Below are positions 1 through 8,394 of a stretch of 64,000 nucleotides of DNA, piece by piece. The notes under the pieces are model-generated. The model saw only the letters and a list, made by a program, of their open reading frames with translations, had not been told where the DNA came from and did no database searches. The translations under genes were made by a program, and so were the position numbers. The DNA comes from JACDQM01 sp044373315 (GTDB lineage Bacteria > Pseudomonadota > Gammaproteobacteria > Burkholderiales > Burkholderiaceae_C). The stretch covers positions 1-64,000 of the forward strand of contig NZ_JBILQK010000001.1 in the NCBI RefSeq assembly GCF_044373315.1. Direction: 5' to 3'. Every line of letters begins with the position of its first letter. The first letter of the stretch is position 1.

Positions 1-1
1 G

Positions 2-34
2 TTCGACAAACTGGGCTTGCCCAGGCTCTCATAA
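2..34 (+). CDS. Group II intron reverse transcriptase/maturase, C-terminal 10 residues only
   Basis: An open frame enters from the left edge and reads FDKLGLPRLS, then TAA at 32-34. This tail is what I would expect at the end of intron-encoded reverse transcriptases, and its position, 12 nt before domain V, fits. No catalytic domain is inside the window, so the identification rests on the tail and on the intron RNA structure that follows it. Confidence 0.6.
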   Translation, partial: FDKLGLPRLS

Positions 35-46
35 CCTCAAGCGCTC

Positions 47-122
47 GAACCGCCTGGTGCGGACCCGCATGCCCGGTGGTGTGGGAGGGGTGGAGTCGAT
101 AATGGCTCACCCCTATCCCGAT
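47..122 (+). ncRNA. Group II intron domains V and VI
   Basis: Domain V: ACCGCC (49-54) pairs with GGTGGT (75-80). An inner helix pairs GGT (56-58) with GCC (71-73) and GCG (59-61) with CGC (66-68), closed by a four-base loop at 62-65, with AT (69-70) left as the two-base bulge characteristic of domain V. Domain VI: GGG (83-85) pairs with CCC (117-119), GGGGT (87-91) with ACCCC (109-113), and GAG (93-95) with CTC (106-108), leaving A115 bulged. Together they form the catalytic core and branch-point helix of the intron. Confidence 0.7.
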
Positions 123-1357
123 TGCAGCTTGTTCCGGTAGATCCGACCCGCCTTCATCACCAGCCGCACGCCTTGCTCGGGCTGCTCCAGCATGGTCAGG
201 CCCTGGCGCGGATCGCCATCAATCAGCAGCAGATCGGCATAGGCGCCAGGCTGAATGCGGCCGATGTCCCGCTCCTGACGCATCAGTTGCGCGGCAGTCC
301 AGGTCGCACTCTGCAGAATCTCCAGCGGCGGCACGGCAGCTGCCCGCAGCGCAAACTCGCGGTTCTGGCGCGGCTGCATGTGACCCAGCAGATCGGTGCC
401 GAAGGCCATCGGAATGCCCACAGAGCGCGCCAGACGGATGGCCTCTATGCCACGCGACTGCACCCGCTCCAGCTTGGCCAACATCTCGTCTGTCCAGCCC
501 AGCCGAGCCCCCTCCTCGCCCAACGCCTCGTAGGTCGCCAAAGTCGGCACCAGATAAGCGCCATGGCGCTTCATCTCGCGGGCAGATTCTTCGTCAAGCA
601 GATTGCCATGTTCGATCGAACGCACGCCGGCTTGCACCGCGCGGATGATGGAGCGCGGCGAGTAGGCATGCGCCAGCACGTAGAGATTGGCAGCATCGGC
701 CTCCTCGCAGACGGCCGTCAATTCGGCCATCGAGTACTGAGTGCCGTCGATAGGATCGGTCGGGCTGGCAACGCCGCCGCCGGCCATCACCTTGATATGG
801 TTGGCGCCGTTGCGCACCTGCTCGCGCACGGCGCGGCGCACTTCGGCATCACCATCGGCGATTGCACCGAACAGTCCCAGTCCAGCGCAGGTGCAGAAGA
901 TTTCTTTGGTGCCTTTGGGCCTGGCATCGGCATGACCGCCGGTCTGCGTAATCGGGTGGCCGGCAATAAACAGCCGCGGCCCATCGAACAGCCCGCGTTC
1001 GACCGCCTCCTGCAAGCCGAAATCTGCTCCGGCGGCATCGCGCACCGTGGTGTAGCCGCGTGCCAGCAGGCCTTCCAGCACGCCTTTGCTCTGCGCTGTG
1101 ATGAGCGACGGCGGCTGGGCCGACAGGCGAAGCACATCGTGCGACACCGCCGTCACATGCACATGGGCGTCGATCAGGCCAGGCAGCATCACTCGGCCGC
1201 GGGCATCGATGTGTTGCGCCGCATCCTCCACCTGCAGAGGTTGCTGAGTCACATGGGCGATGCGCTGCCCCTCCACCACCACCGTGGTGTGCGGCTGCAG
1301 TTCGAGCGTGGCACTGTCGAACAGGCTGCAGTTGCTGATGACCAGGCGCTGGCTCAT
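113..1357 (-). CDS. Metal-dependent amidohydrolase family protein (imidazolonepropionase/prolidase-like)
   Basis: A 414-residue protein of the amidohydrolase superfamily (TIM barrel with a small beta-sandwich). Visible ligands: the HVH pair at 65-67 after LPGLIDA, a likely carboxylated Lys189 in HIKVMAGG, His230, His250 in IEHGN, and Asp322 in FGTD. Relatives hydrolyse Xaa-Pro dipeptides or cyclic amides; the substrate here is unknown. I chose the ATG at 1357 because AAAGG lies about 8 nt upstream and the family's N-terminal beta-strand starts there; an in-frame extension to 1627 has low-complexity Arg/Trp-rich content and no family similarity. The last two codons and the TAG stop fall inside the adjacent intron's domain VI, so the original C-terminus may have been slightly different. 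Confidence 0.85.
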   Translation of the reverse strand: MSQRLVISNCSLFDSATLELQPHTTVVVEGQRIAHVTQQPLQVEDAAQHIDARGRVMLPGLIDAHVHVTAVSHDVLRLSAQPPSLITAQSKGVLEGLLARGYTTVRDAAGADFGLQEAVERGLFDGPRLFIAGHPITQTGGHADARPKGTKEIFCTCAGLGLFGAIADGDAEVRRAVREQVRNGANHIKVMAGGGVASPTDPIDGTQYSMAELTAVCEEADAANLYVLAHAYSPRSIIRAVQAGVRSIEHGNLLDEESAREMKRHGAYLVPTLATYEALGEEGARLGWTDEMLAKLERVQSRGIEAIRLARSVGIPMAFGTDLLGHMQPRQNREFALRAAAVPPLEILQSATWTAAQLMRQERDIGRIQPGAYADLLLIDGDPRQGLTMLEQPEQGVRLVMKAGRIYRNKLQSG

Positions 1358-1418
1358 GGCAAGACCTTTGGGCAAGAGATCGAAGACACAGGCCTCGCTT
1401 TTGCCACAGCGCGGACAT

Positions 1419-1441
1419 AAAAAAGCGGGGTTAGCCCCCGC
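1419..1441 (-). terminator. Rho-independent terminator of the nitronate monooxygenase gene
   Basis: On the minus strand a GCGGGG/CCCCGC hairpin (arms 1425-1430 and 1436-1441) is followed by six U residues (forward A run 1419-1424). It sits about 45 nt past the stop codon of the upstream minus-strand gene and before the amidohydrolase start at 1357, so it separates the two transcripts. Confidence 0.8.
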
Positions 1442-1484
1442 CTTCGTCACCCAGGCGATGCAGATCGCCCGCCCTGCGGCTTCA

Positions 1485-2438
1485 TCAGCCCAGCGCCAGA
1501 CGCTCGCGCGCGGCCTGGTACTCGCGCGCCAGGCGCTCGACCAGCACGCGGGCCGGCACCACCTCGCGAATCGCACCGATGCCTTGTCCGCAGCCCCAGA
1601 TGTCCTTCCAGGCTTTCTTGGCGTCACCGCCGAAGTTCATCTGGCTGGCATCACTCTCGGGCAGCTTATCGGGGTCCATGCCGGCCGCAACGATGGAGCC
1701 GCGCAGATAGTTGCCATGCACGCCGGTGAAGAGATTGCTGTAGACGATGTCGTCGCTGTTGCTGTCGACGATCATCTGCTTGTAGGCGTCCACCGCACGC
1801 GCCTCTTCAGTGGCGATGAAAGCCGAGCCGATGTAGGCAAAGTCCGCCCCCATGGCCTGCGCGGCCAGCACGGCATCGCCACTGGCAATCGAGCCGGACA
1901 GTGCTATCGGGCCGTCAAACCACTCGCGGATCTCCTGGATCAGCGCGAACGGGCTCTTCAAGCCCGCGTGGCCACCAGCACCGGCCGCCACCGCGATCAG
2001 GCCATCCGCGCCCTTCTCGATGGCCTTCTTGGCGAACTTGTTGTTGATGATGTCGTGCAGCACCACGCCACCCCAGGCATGCACGGCGGCGTTGACGTCT
2101 TCACGCGCGCCAAGCGAGGTGATGATGATGGGCACCTTGTACTTGGCGCAGACCTGCATGTCGTGCTCAAGCCGGTCATTGCTCTTGTGCACGATCTGGT
2201 TGATGGCGAACGGCGCCGCCGGCTTGTCCGGGTTGGCCTTGTTGTAGGCCGCCAGCGTCTCGGTGATCTCGGCCAGCCATTCGTCCAGCTGCTCGGCAGG
2301 ACGGGCATTCAGCGCCGGCATCGAGCCGACGACGCCGGCCTTGCACTGCTCGATCACGAGCTTGGGATTGCTGATGATGAACAGCGGCGATCCGATGATG
2401 GGCAGGGGCAGGTTTTGCAGGATGGGAGGCAGTGCCAC
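1485..2438 (-). CDS. Nitronate monooxygenase family flavoprotein (2-nitropropane dioxygenase-like)
   Basis: A 317-residue TIM-barrel FMN enzyme of the nitronate monooxygenase/FabK-like family. Nitronate monooxygenases oxidise alkyl nitronates to carbonyl compounds and nitrite; many paralogues have no proven substrate. Seen: the N-terminal strand LPIIGSPLFIISNP, GAGGHAG for FMN phosphate and active-site binding in the middle, and the downstream GSIASGDAVLAAQAMGAD barrel strand. The start is a GTG at 2438 because GGAG lies 6 nt upstream and family members begin with this ALPPIL-type sequence; an in-frame ATG at 2507 would add residues without similarity. It is encoded 92 bp downstream of the acyl-CoA dehydrogenase gene and may belong to the same transcription unit. 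Confidence 0.88.
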   Translation of the reverse strand: MALPPILQNLPLPIIGSPLFIISNPKLVIEQCKAGVVGSMPALNARPAEQLDEWLAEITETLAAYNKANPDKPAAPFAINQIVHKSNDRLEHDMQVCAKYKVPIIITSLGAREDVNAAVHAWGGVVLHDIINNKFAKKAIEKGADGLIAVAAGAGGHAGLKSPFALIQEIREWFDGPIALSGSIASGDAVLAAQAMGADFAYIGSAFIATEEARAVDAYKQMIVDSNSDDIVYSNLFTGVHGNYLRGSIVAAGMDPDKLPESDASQMNFGGDAKKAWKDIWGCGQGIGAIREVVPARVLVERLAREYQAARERLALG

Positions 2439-2530
2439 GCGAGTCTCCAATTGATGTCTATTCGGTGCCGGACAGGCTAGTGTGGTGACGGGGCGCAAAG
2501 GCCCCAATCACCTGGGCGACAGTCGAGCCC

Positions 2531-4321
2531 TCAGAAGGCCTCGAGCGGCAAGGCTGTCACGCTGTCTGCGCCTTCGACGATGGCATCGCGCAACCCGCCT
2601 GCACGGGTCAGGATGTGCTCGGCATAAAAGCGTGCCGTCGCGATCTTGGCGCTCATGAAGGCCACCTCTTCGCCTGCGGCCAGCTTGTCTTCCGCCACCA
2701 TCAGCGCGCGCGCCATCTGCCAGCCCGCCACCAGATTGCCGGCCAGCATCAGATAGGGCACCGAGCCGGCGAACGCGGCATTCGGATTGCCCTTGCCCGA
2801 GCCGGCGATGAACTCGGCCGATTCCACAAAGGCCACGCGAGCTGCCGACAGGCGCTTGAGCATCACCGCTGCCGCAGCACTGCTGCGCTGAGCCAGCAAC
2901 TGCTCGGTCGCCTCGATCTGCACAGCCACGGCCTTGGGCATCTGGGCGCCGTCGCGCAGGGTCTTGCGCCCGACCAGATCATTGGCCTGGATAGCAGTGG
3001 TGCCCTCGTAGATGGTCAGGATCTTGGCATCGCGGTAGTACTGCGCCGCACCGGTCTCCTCGATGAAGCCCATGCCGCCATGCACCTGCACGCCGAGGTC
3101 GGTGACCTCCAGACTCATCTCGGTGCTGTAGCCCTTGACCAGCGGCACCATGAACTCGTAGAAGGCCTGGTTCTGCTTGCGCGTGTCGGCATCAGGGTGG
3201 TGATGCGCTGCGTCGTAGGCCGACGCAGCCACCAGCGACATGGCACGGCAACCCTCGGTCAGCGCACGCATGGTCATCAACATGCGGCGCACATCCGGGT
3301 GATGGATGATGGCGGCGCTGCCGGCCACCGAGCCGTCCACCGGACGCGACTGCACGCGATCGCGCGCATAGCCCACGGCCTTCTGATAAGCGCGTTCCGC
3401 GATGGCGATGCCCTGAACGCCCACACCGAAGCGTGCGGCGTTCATCATGATGAACATGTATTCCAGGCCGCGGTTCTCCTGGCCGATCAGGTAGCCCACA
3501 GCACCACCGTGGTCGCCGAACTGCAGCACCGCCGTCGGGCTGGCCTTGATGCCCATCTTGTGCTCGATCGAGACGCAGTGCGCGTCATTACGCGCGCCCA
3601 GCGAGCCGTCCGCGTTGACCATGAACTTCGGCACGATAAAGAGGCTGATGCCCTTCACCCCTTCCGGCGCGCCAGCCACACGGGCCAACACCAGATGCAC
3701 GATGTTCTCGGACATGTCGTGCTCGCCATAGGTGATGAAGATCTTGGTGCCAAAGATCTTGTAGCTGCCATCGGGCTGCGGCTCGGCGCGCGTACGCACC
3801 AGGGCCAGGTCCGAACCGGCCTGTGGCTCGGTCAGGTTCATCGTGCCGGTCCAGCTGCCGTCGATCAGCTTCGGAATGTAGGTGGCACGCTGCTCGTCGC
3901 TGCCCGCTGTCAGCAGGGCCTCGATCGCGCCGTCGGTCAGCAGCGGGCACAGCGCGAAGCTCATATTGGCGCTATTGATCATCTCGCCGCAGGCAGCACC
4001 GATGGTCTTGGGCAGGCCCTGGCCGCCAAACTCGCTCGGGTGTTGCAAGCCCTGCCAGCCGCCTTCGGCGAACTGGCGGAACGCATCCTTGAAGCCGGGC
4101 GTGGTGAAGACCTGGCCGTCCTTCCAATAGGACGGGTTCTTGTCGCCTTCCCAGTTCAGCGGGGCGATCACGTTCTCGTTGAGCTTGGCGCACTCTTCGA
4201 GCACAGCCTGTGCAGTCTCGATACCAGCATCGGCGAACTCGGGGATCTCGGTCAGGGTCTGCAGGCCGGCGAGTTCCTGCATATTGAACAGCATGTCCTT
4301 GACGGGGGCACGGTAAGTCAT
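2531..4321 (-). CDS. Acyl-CoA dehydrogenase (long, DmdC-like subfamily)
   Basis: A 596-residue FAD-dependent acyl-CoA dehydrogenase, longer than the roughly 380-residue short-chain enzymes and similar to the family that includes 3-methylmercaptopropionyl-CoA dehydrogenase (DmdC). It catalyses alpha,beta-dehydrogenation of an acyl-CoA and passes electrons to ETF. Seen: MNLTEPQAGSDL at about 165-176 (FAD/substrate loop), the QVHGGMGFIEE motif at about 415, and YEGTTAIQANDLVGRK near 440, followed by the extra C-terminal helical domain of long members. The start ATG has GGAG 9 nt upstream. The ETF genes lie immediately upstream on the same strand, giving the electron acceptor. The physiological acyl-CoA cannot be read from sequence. 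Confidence 0.9.
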   Translation of the reverse strand: MTYRAPVKDMLFNMQELAGLQTLTEIPEFADAGIETAQAVLEECAKLNENVIAPLNWEGDKNPSYWKDGQVFTTPGFKDAFRQFAEGGWQGLQHPSEFGGQGLPKTIGAACGEMINSANMSFALCPLLTDGAIEALLTAGSDEQRATYIPKLIDGSWTGTMNLTEPQAGSDLALVRTRAEPQPDGSYKIFGTKIFITYGEHDMSENIVHLVLARVAGAPEGVKGISLFIVPKFMVNADGSLGARNDAHCVSIEHKMGIKASPTAVLQFGDHGGAVGYLIGQENRGLEYMFIMMNAARFGVGVQGIAIAERAYQKAVGYARDRVQSRPVDGSVAGSAAIIHHPDVRRMLMTMRALTEGCRAMSLVAASAYDAAHHHPDADTRKQNQAFYEFMVPLVKGYSTEMSLEVTDLGVQVHGGMGFIEETGAAQYYRDAKILTIYEGTTAIQANDLVGRKTLRDGAQMPKAVAVQIEATEQLLAQRSSAAAAVMLKRLSAARVAFVESAEFIAGSGKGNPNAAFAGSVPYLMLAGNLVAGWQMARALMVAEDKLAAGEEVAFMSAKIATARFYAEHILTRAGGLRDAIVEGADSVTALPLEAF

Positions 4322-4343
4322 GTTCTTGTCTCCAGATACAACA

Positions 4344-4374
4344 AGGGCGCCGCGACCGCGAAGTCGGGCGCCCT
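4344..4374 (-). terminator. Candidate terminator after etfA
   Basis: Inverted repeat AGGGCGCC (4344-4351) / GGCGCCCT (4367-4374) with further CGAC/GTCG pairing in the loop. On the minus strand it is followed by UUGUUGU rather than a clean U-run. It lies 24 nt past the etfA stop and 23 nt before the acyl-CoA dehydrogenase start, so it may attenuate rather than block read-through. Confidence 0.5.
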
Positions 4375-4397
4375 GGGGCTCGCTAGACCAGCGAGGC

Positions 4398-5330
4398 TCA
4401 GAGGGCGTTCACCAACTCCGGCACGGCCGCAAACAGATCGGCTTCCAGGCCGTAGTCAGCCACCGAGAAGATCGGCGCTTCCGGATCCTTGTTGATCGCC
4501 ACGATCACCTTGGAGTCCTTCATGCCAGCCAGGTGCTGAATGGCACCCGAGATACCCGCGGCGATGTAGAGCTGCGGCGCCACGATCTTGCCAGTCTGTC
4601 CAACCTGCCAGTCGTTGGGAGCATAGCCGGCGTCCACGGCGGCACGGCTGGCACCCAGTGCGGCGCCCAGCTTGTCGGCCAGCGGCGTCAGCACTTCATT
4701 GAACTTGTCGCTCGATCCCAGCGCGCGGCCACCCGAAACGATGATCTTGGCCGCGGTCAGCTCAGGGCGGTCGCTCTTGGTCACCTCACGGCCCACGAAG
4801 CGGCTCTTGCCGCTGTCGTCCGACGCCGCCAGGCTCTCGACGGCGGCGCTGCCGCCCGTGGCTGCTGCCGGGTCGAAGCCGGTGGTGCGCACGGTGAGGA
4901 TCTTGGTGGCATCGCCGCTTTGCACGGTGGCAATGGCGTTGCCGGCGTAGATCGGGCGCTCGAAGGTGTCGGCGCTGATGACCTTGGTCACATCGCTCAA
5001 CTGGCCCACATCCAGCAGGGCCGCCACGCGCGGCGCCACGTTCTTGCCCGAGGCCGTGGCCGGGAACAGGATGTGGCTGTAGTTGCCGGCGATGGCCAGC
5101 ACTTGCGCGGCCAGGTTCTCGGCCAGGCCTTCGGCCAGGCTAGCGCCATCGGCGTGCAGCACCTTGGACACGCCGGCGATCTGGGCCGCAGCGGCAGCAG
5201 CTGCGCCAGCGTTATGGCCAGCCACCAGCACATGCACGTCGCCGCCACAGGCAGCAGCGGCGCTCACAGTGTTCAGGGTCGCGCCCTTGATGGACGCATT
5301 GTCGTGTTCGGCAATGACGAGTGCGGTCAT
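4398..5330 (-). CDS. etfA: Electron transfer flavoprotein subunit alpha
   Basis: A 310-residue ETF alpha subunit, which carries the FAD and, with EtfB, shuttles electrons from acyl-CoA dehydrogenases to ETF:ubiquinone oxidoreductase. Seen: an Ala-rich N-terminal Rossmann-like domain and the diagnostic C-terminal FAD domain with the GRALGSSDKF stretch, the QVGQTGKIVAPQLYIA loop and SGAIQHLAGM, then INKDPEAPIF near the end. The length fits the family. The start lies only 2 nt after the etfB stop codon, so the two subunits are co-translated from one operon. Confidence 0.97.
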   Translation of the reverse strand: MTALVIAEHDNASIKGATLNTVSAAAACGGDVHVLVAGHNAGAAAAAAAQIAGVSKVLHADGASLAEGLAENLAAQVLAIAGNYSHILFPATASGKNVAPRVAALLDVGQLSDVTKVISADTFERPIYAGNAIATVQSGDATKILTVRTTGFDPAAATGGSAAVESLAASDDSGKSRFVGREVTKSDRPELTAAKIIVSGGRALGSSDKFNEVLTPLADKLGAALGASRAAVDAGYAPNDWQVGQTGKIVAPQLYIAAGISGAIQHLAGMKDSKVIVAINKDPEAPIFSVADYGLEADLFAAVPELVNAL

Positions 5331-5332
5331 GG

Positions 5333-6082
5333 TCAGATCACCTTGGCTTCAGTCTTGAGTTTCTGGACGAGCGTGGCCACATCGGCCACCTTGATGCCGG
5401 CGCTGCGCTTGGGCGGCTCGGCCACAGTCAGCGTCTTGATGCGCGGCGCCACGTCTACGCCCAGATCAGCCGGCTTGAGCACGTCGAGCTGCTTCTTCTT
5501 GGCCTTCATGATGTTGGGCAAGGTCACGTAGCGCGGCTCGTTCAGGCGCAGGTCGGTGGTGATGACGGCCGGCAGGCTGATGCTCAGCGTCTCCAGCCCC
5601 CCGTCGACTTCCCGCGTCACCGAGGCACGGCCGTCGGCCACTTCGACCTTGGAGGCGAAGGTCGCTTGTGGCAGACCCGCCAGCGCGGCCAGCATCTGGC
5701 CCGTCTGGTTGCAATCGTCGTCAATCGCCTGCTTACCGAGGATCACCAGCTGCGGCTGCTCCTTGTCCACCAGCGCCTTGAGCAGCTTGGCCACGGCCAG
5801 CGGCTGCAACTCGACATCGGTCTCGACCAGGATGCCGCGGTCCGCGCCGATGGCCATCGCAGTGCGCAGGGTCTCCTGGCACTGGGTGACGCCACAGGAA
5901 ACGGCGATCACCTCAGTGACCACGCCCTTCTCCTTCAGACGCACCGCCTCTTCGACGGCAATTTCGTCAAAGGGGTTCATGCTCATCTTCACATTGGCCA
6001 GGTCGACGCCCGAGCCATCGCTCTTGACGCGAACCTTGACGTTGTAGTCCACCACTCGCTTGACGGGAACCAATACCTTCAT
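5333..6082 (-). CDS. etfB: Electron transfer flavoprotein subunit beta
   Basis: A 249-residue ETF beta subunit, binding AMP and forming the heterodimer with EtfA. Seen: the MKVLVPVKRVVDYN N-terminus, MNPFDEIAVEEA at about 40, GKQAIDDDCNQTG in the middle (the AMP-binding loop region), and the LPNIMKAKKK recognition-loop motif, in which the Leu anchors the partner dehydrogenase. Start at 6082 is supported by GGAG 8 nt upstream; an in-frame ATG at 6157 would add a non-conserved tail. It is the first gene of the etfB-etfA(-acyl-CoA dehydrogenase) string, and a strong palindrome lies in its promoter region. Confidence 0.97.
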   Translation of the reverse strand: MKVLVPVKRVVDYNVKVRVKSDGSGVDLANVKMSMNPFDEIAVEEAVRLKEKGVVTEVIAVSCGVTQCQETLRTAMAIGADRGILVETDVELQPLAVAKLLKALVDKEQPQLVILGKQAIDDDCNQTGQMLAALAGLPQATFASKVEVADGRASVTREVDGGLETLSISLPAVITTDLRLNEPRYVTLPNIMKAKKKQLDVLKPADLGVDVAPRIKTLTVAEPPKRSAGIKVADVATLVQKLKTEAKVI

Positions 6083-6176
6083 CGAAGTGCTCCAGGATGA
6101 ATTGACGTTTACGTTAACCGCGGATTCTACGGGCGCCCTCTGGCAAGACAGAGTCACCCAAGCGCCAAAACGACAA

Positions 6177-6200
6177 AAAATAGAACGACCGTTCTATTTT
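6177..6200. promoter_or_regulatory. 24-bp perfect palindrome, probable TetR-family operator for etfBA and/or murI
   Basis: Arms AAAATAGAACG (6177-6187) and CGTTCTATTTT (6190-6200) are exact reverse complements separated by two bases. The site lies 95 bp upstream of etfB and 50 bp upstream of the divergent murI. GAACG-NN-CGTTC half-sites are typical of TetR-family repressors that control fatty-acid degradation genes. I recall a betaproteobacterial FadP regulon of this kind that includes ETF genes, but the match has not been checked. The regulator gene is not in the window. Confidence 0.6.
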
Positions 6201-6249
6201 AACGACGCGGCGCGGCCCCGGCAGTGCGGCAACTAGACTGCCGATCCTG

Positions 6250-7053
6250 ATGATCCGTGTGCACCAGCCTCCCATCGCCTGCATTGGCGTCTTCGACTCC
6301 GGCGTCGGCGGCCTGACCGTGCTGCGAGCCTTGCGGCGCGCACTGCCATTTGCGCCGCTGCATTACGTCGCCGATACCGCTTTCGCACCCTACGGCGAAC
6401 GCCCCAGCGAATTCATCCAGCAGCGCAGTCTGGCCATTGCCGAGCATCTGTGGAATTCAGGCGCCAAGCTGCTGGTGGTGGCATGCAACACAGCCACCGC
6501 GCACGCCGTGACCACGCTGCGCCAACGCTGGCCGGACCGTCCGATCGTCGGCATCGAACCTGGCATCAAACCCGCCGTTGCTGCCAGCCGGAACAAGCGC
6601 ATCGGCGTGCTGGCCACACCTGCAACGCTGGCCAGCGCACGCTATCAGGCGTTGCTGAGCGAGCATGCGCCTGAGGTGCAGGTCATCAGTCAGCCCTGCC
6701 CTGGCTTGGCCGGGCTGATCGAAACGGGACAGCTCGCAAGTCCTGCCCTGATTGAGCTCGTCGAGCGCTGCTGCGCTCCGCTGCGACAGTCCATGGTCGA
6801 CACCGTGCTGATGGGCTGCACGCACTATCCCTTGATCCAAGCGCTGCTCCAGGAAAAGCTGGGCAGCGGGGTTCAACTGCTCAATGTCGAAGACGCCGTG
6901 GCCCGGCAAGCCCTGCGGTTCTGGGCCGCGAGTGACGACACGAAGTCTGCCTTTCTGAGGCTGGAAGCCACCGGCGAACTGACTGGCCTGCAAGCCTTGG
7001 CACCTGCTGCATTGGCCAACGCCCCGTTCACCCTCGACAAGGTCTCGATCTAG
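6250..7053 (+). CDS. murI: Glutamate racemase
   Basis: A 267-residue cytoplasmic racemase producing D-glutamate for peptidoglycan. Both catalytic cysteines are visible: VVACNTATA at about 76-84 and MGCTHYPL at about 190. The N-terminal GVFDSGVGGLTVLR and the ADTAFAPYGE motif are also present. Length is normal. It is transcribed divergently from etfBA and converges on the MFS gene with only 7 bp between stops. Confidence 0.95.
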   Translation: MIRVHQPPIACIGVFDSGVGGLTVLRALRRALPFAPLHYVADTAFAPYGERPSEFIQQRSLAIAEHLWNSGAKLLVVACNTATAHAVTTLRQRWPDRPIVGIEPGIKPAVAASRNKRIGVLATPATLASARYQALLSEHAPEVQVISQPCPGLAGLIETGQLASPALIELVERCCAPLRQSMVDTVLMGCTHYPLIQALLQEKLGSGVQLLNVEDAVARQALRFWAASDDTKSAFLRLEATGELTGLQALAPAALANAPFTLDKVSI

Positions 7054-7060
7054 CTCGCGC

Positions 7061-8365
7061 TCATTCAGCCCGGGCCACGGCCTGGCCGCGCGCCACATCG
7101 ACACCCGACAGGATCCACCAGCCCAGCAGAAAGAAGGCGCCCGTGCTGAGAATGGCCAAGCGATGGTTGCCATCGGTCAGCACAGTGACGATCCCGTAGC
7201 TCAGCGGCCCGATGATGGCCGCCAGCCGTGTGGCGAAGGCCCAAAGCCCGTAGAACTCAGCCAATCGGTCGGACGGAGTCAACGCGCCCACCAAGGCACG
7301 CCCGCAGGACTGGCTTGATCCCATGCACAGACCAGCCAGCACGGCAGCCATCCAGAACAGCCAGGGAACGGTGGCAACGAAGGCCAGCAGCGTCATGCCC
7401 GTCCACCCCGCCAGCGTGAATGCCAAGGCCCGTTGGTGGCCGACTCGGTCCTCGTAATAGCCGAACCCGAAGGCGCCCACCGCCGACGCAATATTGACCA
7501 GGAACACCAGAGCCATGGTCTGCGCCTGAGTGAAGCCCAATGTCTGCTCGGCATAGACCGCGGCCAATGCGATGACGACAGCGATCCCCGCCTGATAGCT
7601 GGTGCCGCACAGCAAAAACCGAAGAAAGTCCGGATAGCGCTTGGCCCGCGCCCAGGAAGCTCCAAGCCCGGCCCATGCCGACACCTTCAAGCGCGTCGCT
7701 GCAGCGGGCGCTGCCGAGCCACTGCTTCCGCGCTCACGCAGCAGCAAGAATGTCGGCAAGGCGGCAGCGGCGTAGACGGCCGCCGTGATGTACATGGTCA
7801 CTGGAACGAACTCGGTGGCAGGAATGCCCGCTGCCTGCGCGTACAGCACATAGGCAAGGCTCAAGCCGAGCGCCAGCATCCCGCCGAAATAGCCGAAGGC
7901 CCAGCCCCACCCGGACACGCGTCCGAGCGAATCTCGCCGCGCCAGTTCGGGAAGGAATGCCGCAATCAAGGCCTCGCCGCAGGCATAGCAGGTATTGGAG
8001 ATCACGACCGCGGCTGCGGCCCAGGCCAATTCACCTTGGCCCGCAAGCCCAAGGCCCACCGTCGAGGCCACGCAACCAAGGGTCATTAAGCCAAGCAGAC
8101 GCTTCTTCGCAGAGCGTCGATCCGCATACGCACCCAACCCCGGCATGATCAGCATCACCAGCAGATTGGATAGCGCCAGCAGGCTGGTCCAGATCAGCGT
8201 CGCTGACGCTGCACCTTGTGCGATAACGCTGACGAAGTAGGCGTTGTAGACCGCCGTTAGCACTACCGTCGTGTACCCGGAATTGGCGAAGTCGTACATC
8301 GCCCATCCGAACACTTCGCGCTTGGCGACGCCATCGTTCAGCATGTCGCGGGCAAACAGAGCCAT
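7061..8365 (-). CDS. MFS transporter, UMF1 (Atg22-like) family
   Basis: A 434-residue integral membrane protein with about 12 hydrophobic segments. The N-terminal FGWAMYDFANSGYTTVV is the hallmark of UMF1/Atg22-type major-facilitator proteins, and GLGAYADRRSAKKR after TM2 is the MFS loop 2-3 motif. Fungal Atg22 exports amino acids from the vacuole; the bacterial members have no established substrate. GAGGG 6 nt upstream supports the ATG at 8365. It is followed by tail-to-tail murI; no operon partner. Confidence 0.85.
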   Translation of the reverse strand: MALFARDMLNDGVAKREVFGWAMYDFANSGYTTVVLTAVYNAYFVSVIAQGAASATLIWTSLLALSNLLVMLIMPGLGAYADRRSAKKRLLGLMTLGCVASTVGLGLAGQGELAWAAAAVVISNTCYACGEALIAAFLPELARRDSLGRVSGWGWAFGYFGGMLALGLSLAYVLYAQAAGIPATEFVPVTMYITAAVYAAAALPTFLLLRERGSSGSAAPAAATRLKVSAWAGLGASWARAKRYPDFLRFLLCGTSYQAGIAVVIALAAVYAEQTLGFTQAQTMALVFLVNIASAVGAFGFGYYEDRVGHQRALAFTLAGWTGMTLLAFVATVPWLFWMAAVLAGLCMGSSQSCGRALVGALTPSDRLAEFYGLWAFATRLAAIIGPLSYGIVTVLTDGNHRLAILSTGAFFLLGWWILSGVDVARGQAVARAE

Positions 8366-8394
8366 TGCTAACCCTCAGAGTGAATAGCGCCGCT

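Larger units (their letters stand above)
1..122 (+). mobile_element. 3' end of a group II intron (IIC-like), cut by the window edge
   Basis: The first 34 bases read as the C-terminus of an intron-encoded reverse transcriptase. They are followed by two hairpins with the size and shape of group II domains V and VI. The domain VI stem contains an unpaired A at 115, about 7-8 nt before the presumed 3' end (...CGAT, 120-122), as expected for the branch-point adenosine. The catalytic triad region of domain V reads CGC, typical of bacterial class C introns, which usually insert behind terminator hairpins. The 5' part of the intron and the 5' exon lie outside the window, so completeness and target site cannot be judged. 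The exact 3' boundary (121-123) is inferred from structure only. Confidence 0.75.

Noticed and set aside
2484..2513. Hairpin GGGGC/GCCCC between the acyl-CoA dehydrogenase and nitronate monooxygenase genes as a terminator
   Set aside because: Short GC stem without a following U-run on the minus strand; too weak to call.
2615..4495. A 626-codon open frame on the plus strand opposite the acyl-CoA dehydrogenase gene
   Set aside because: It is an antisense shadow of GC-rich coding sequence: His/Arg/Ala-rich, no domain, and the opposite strand encodes a complete conserved enzyme with a good ribosome binding site.
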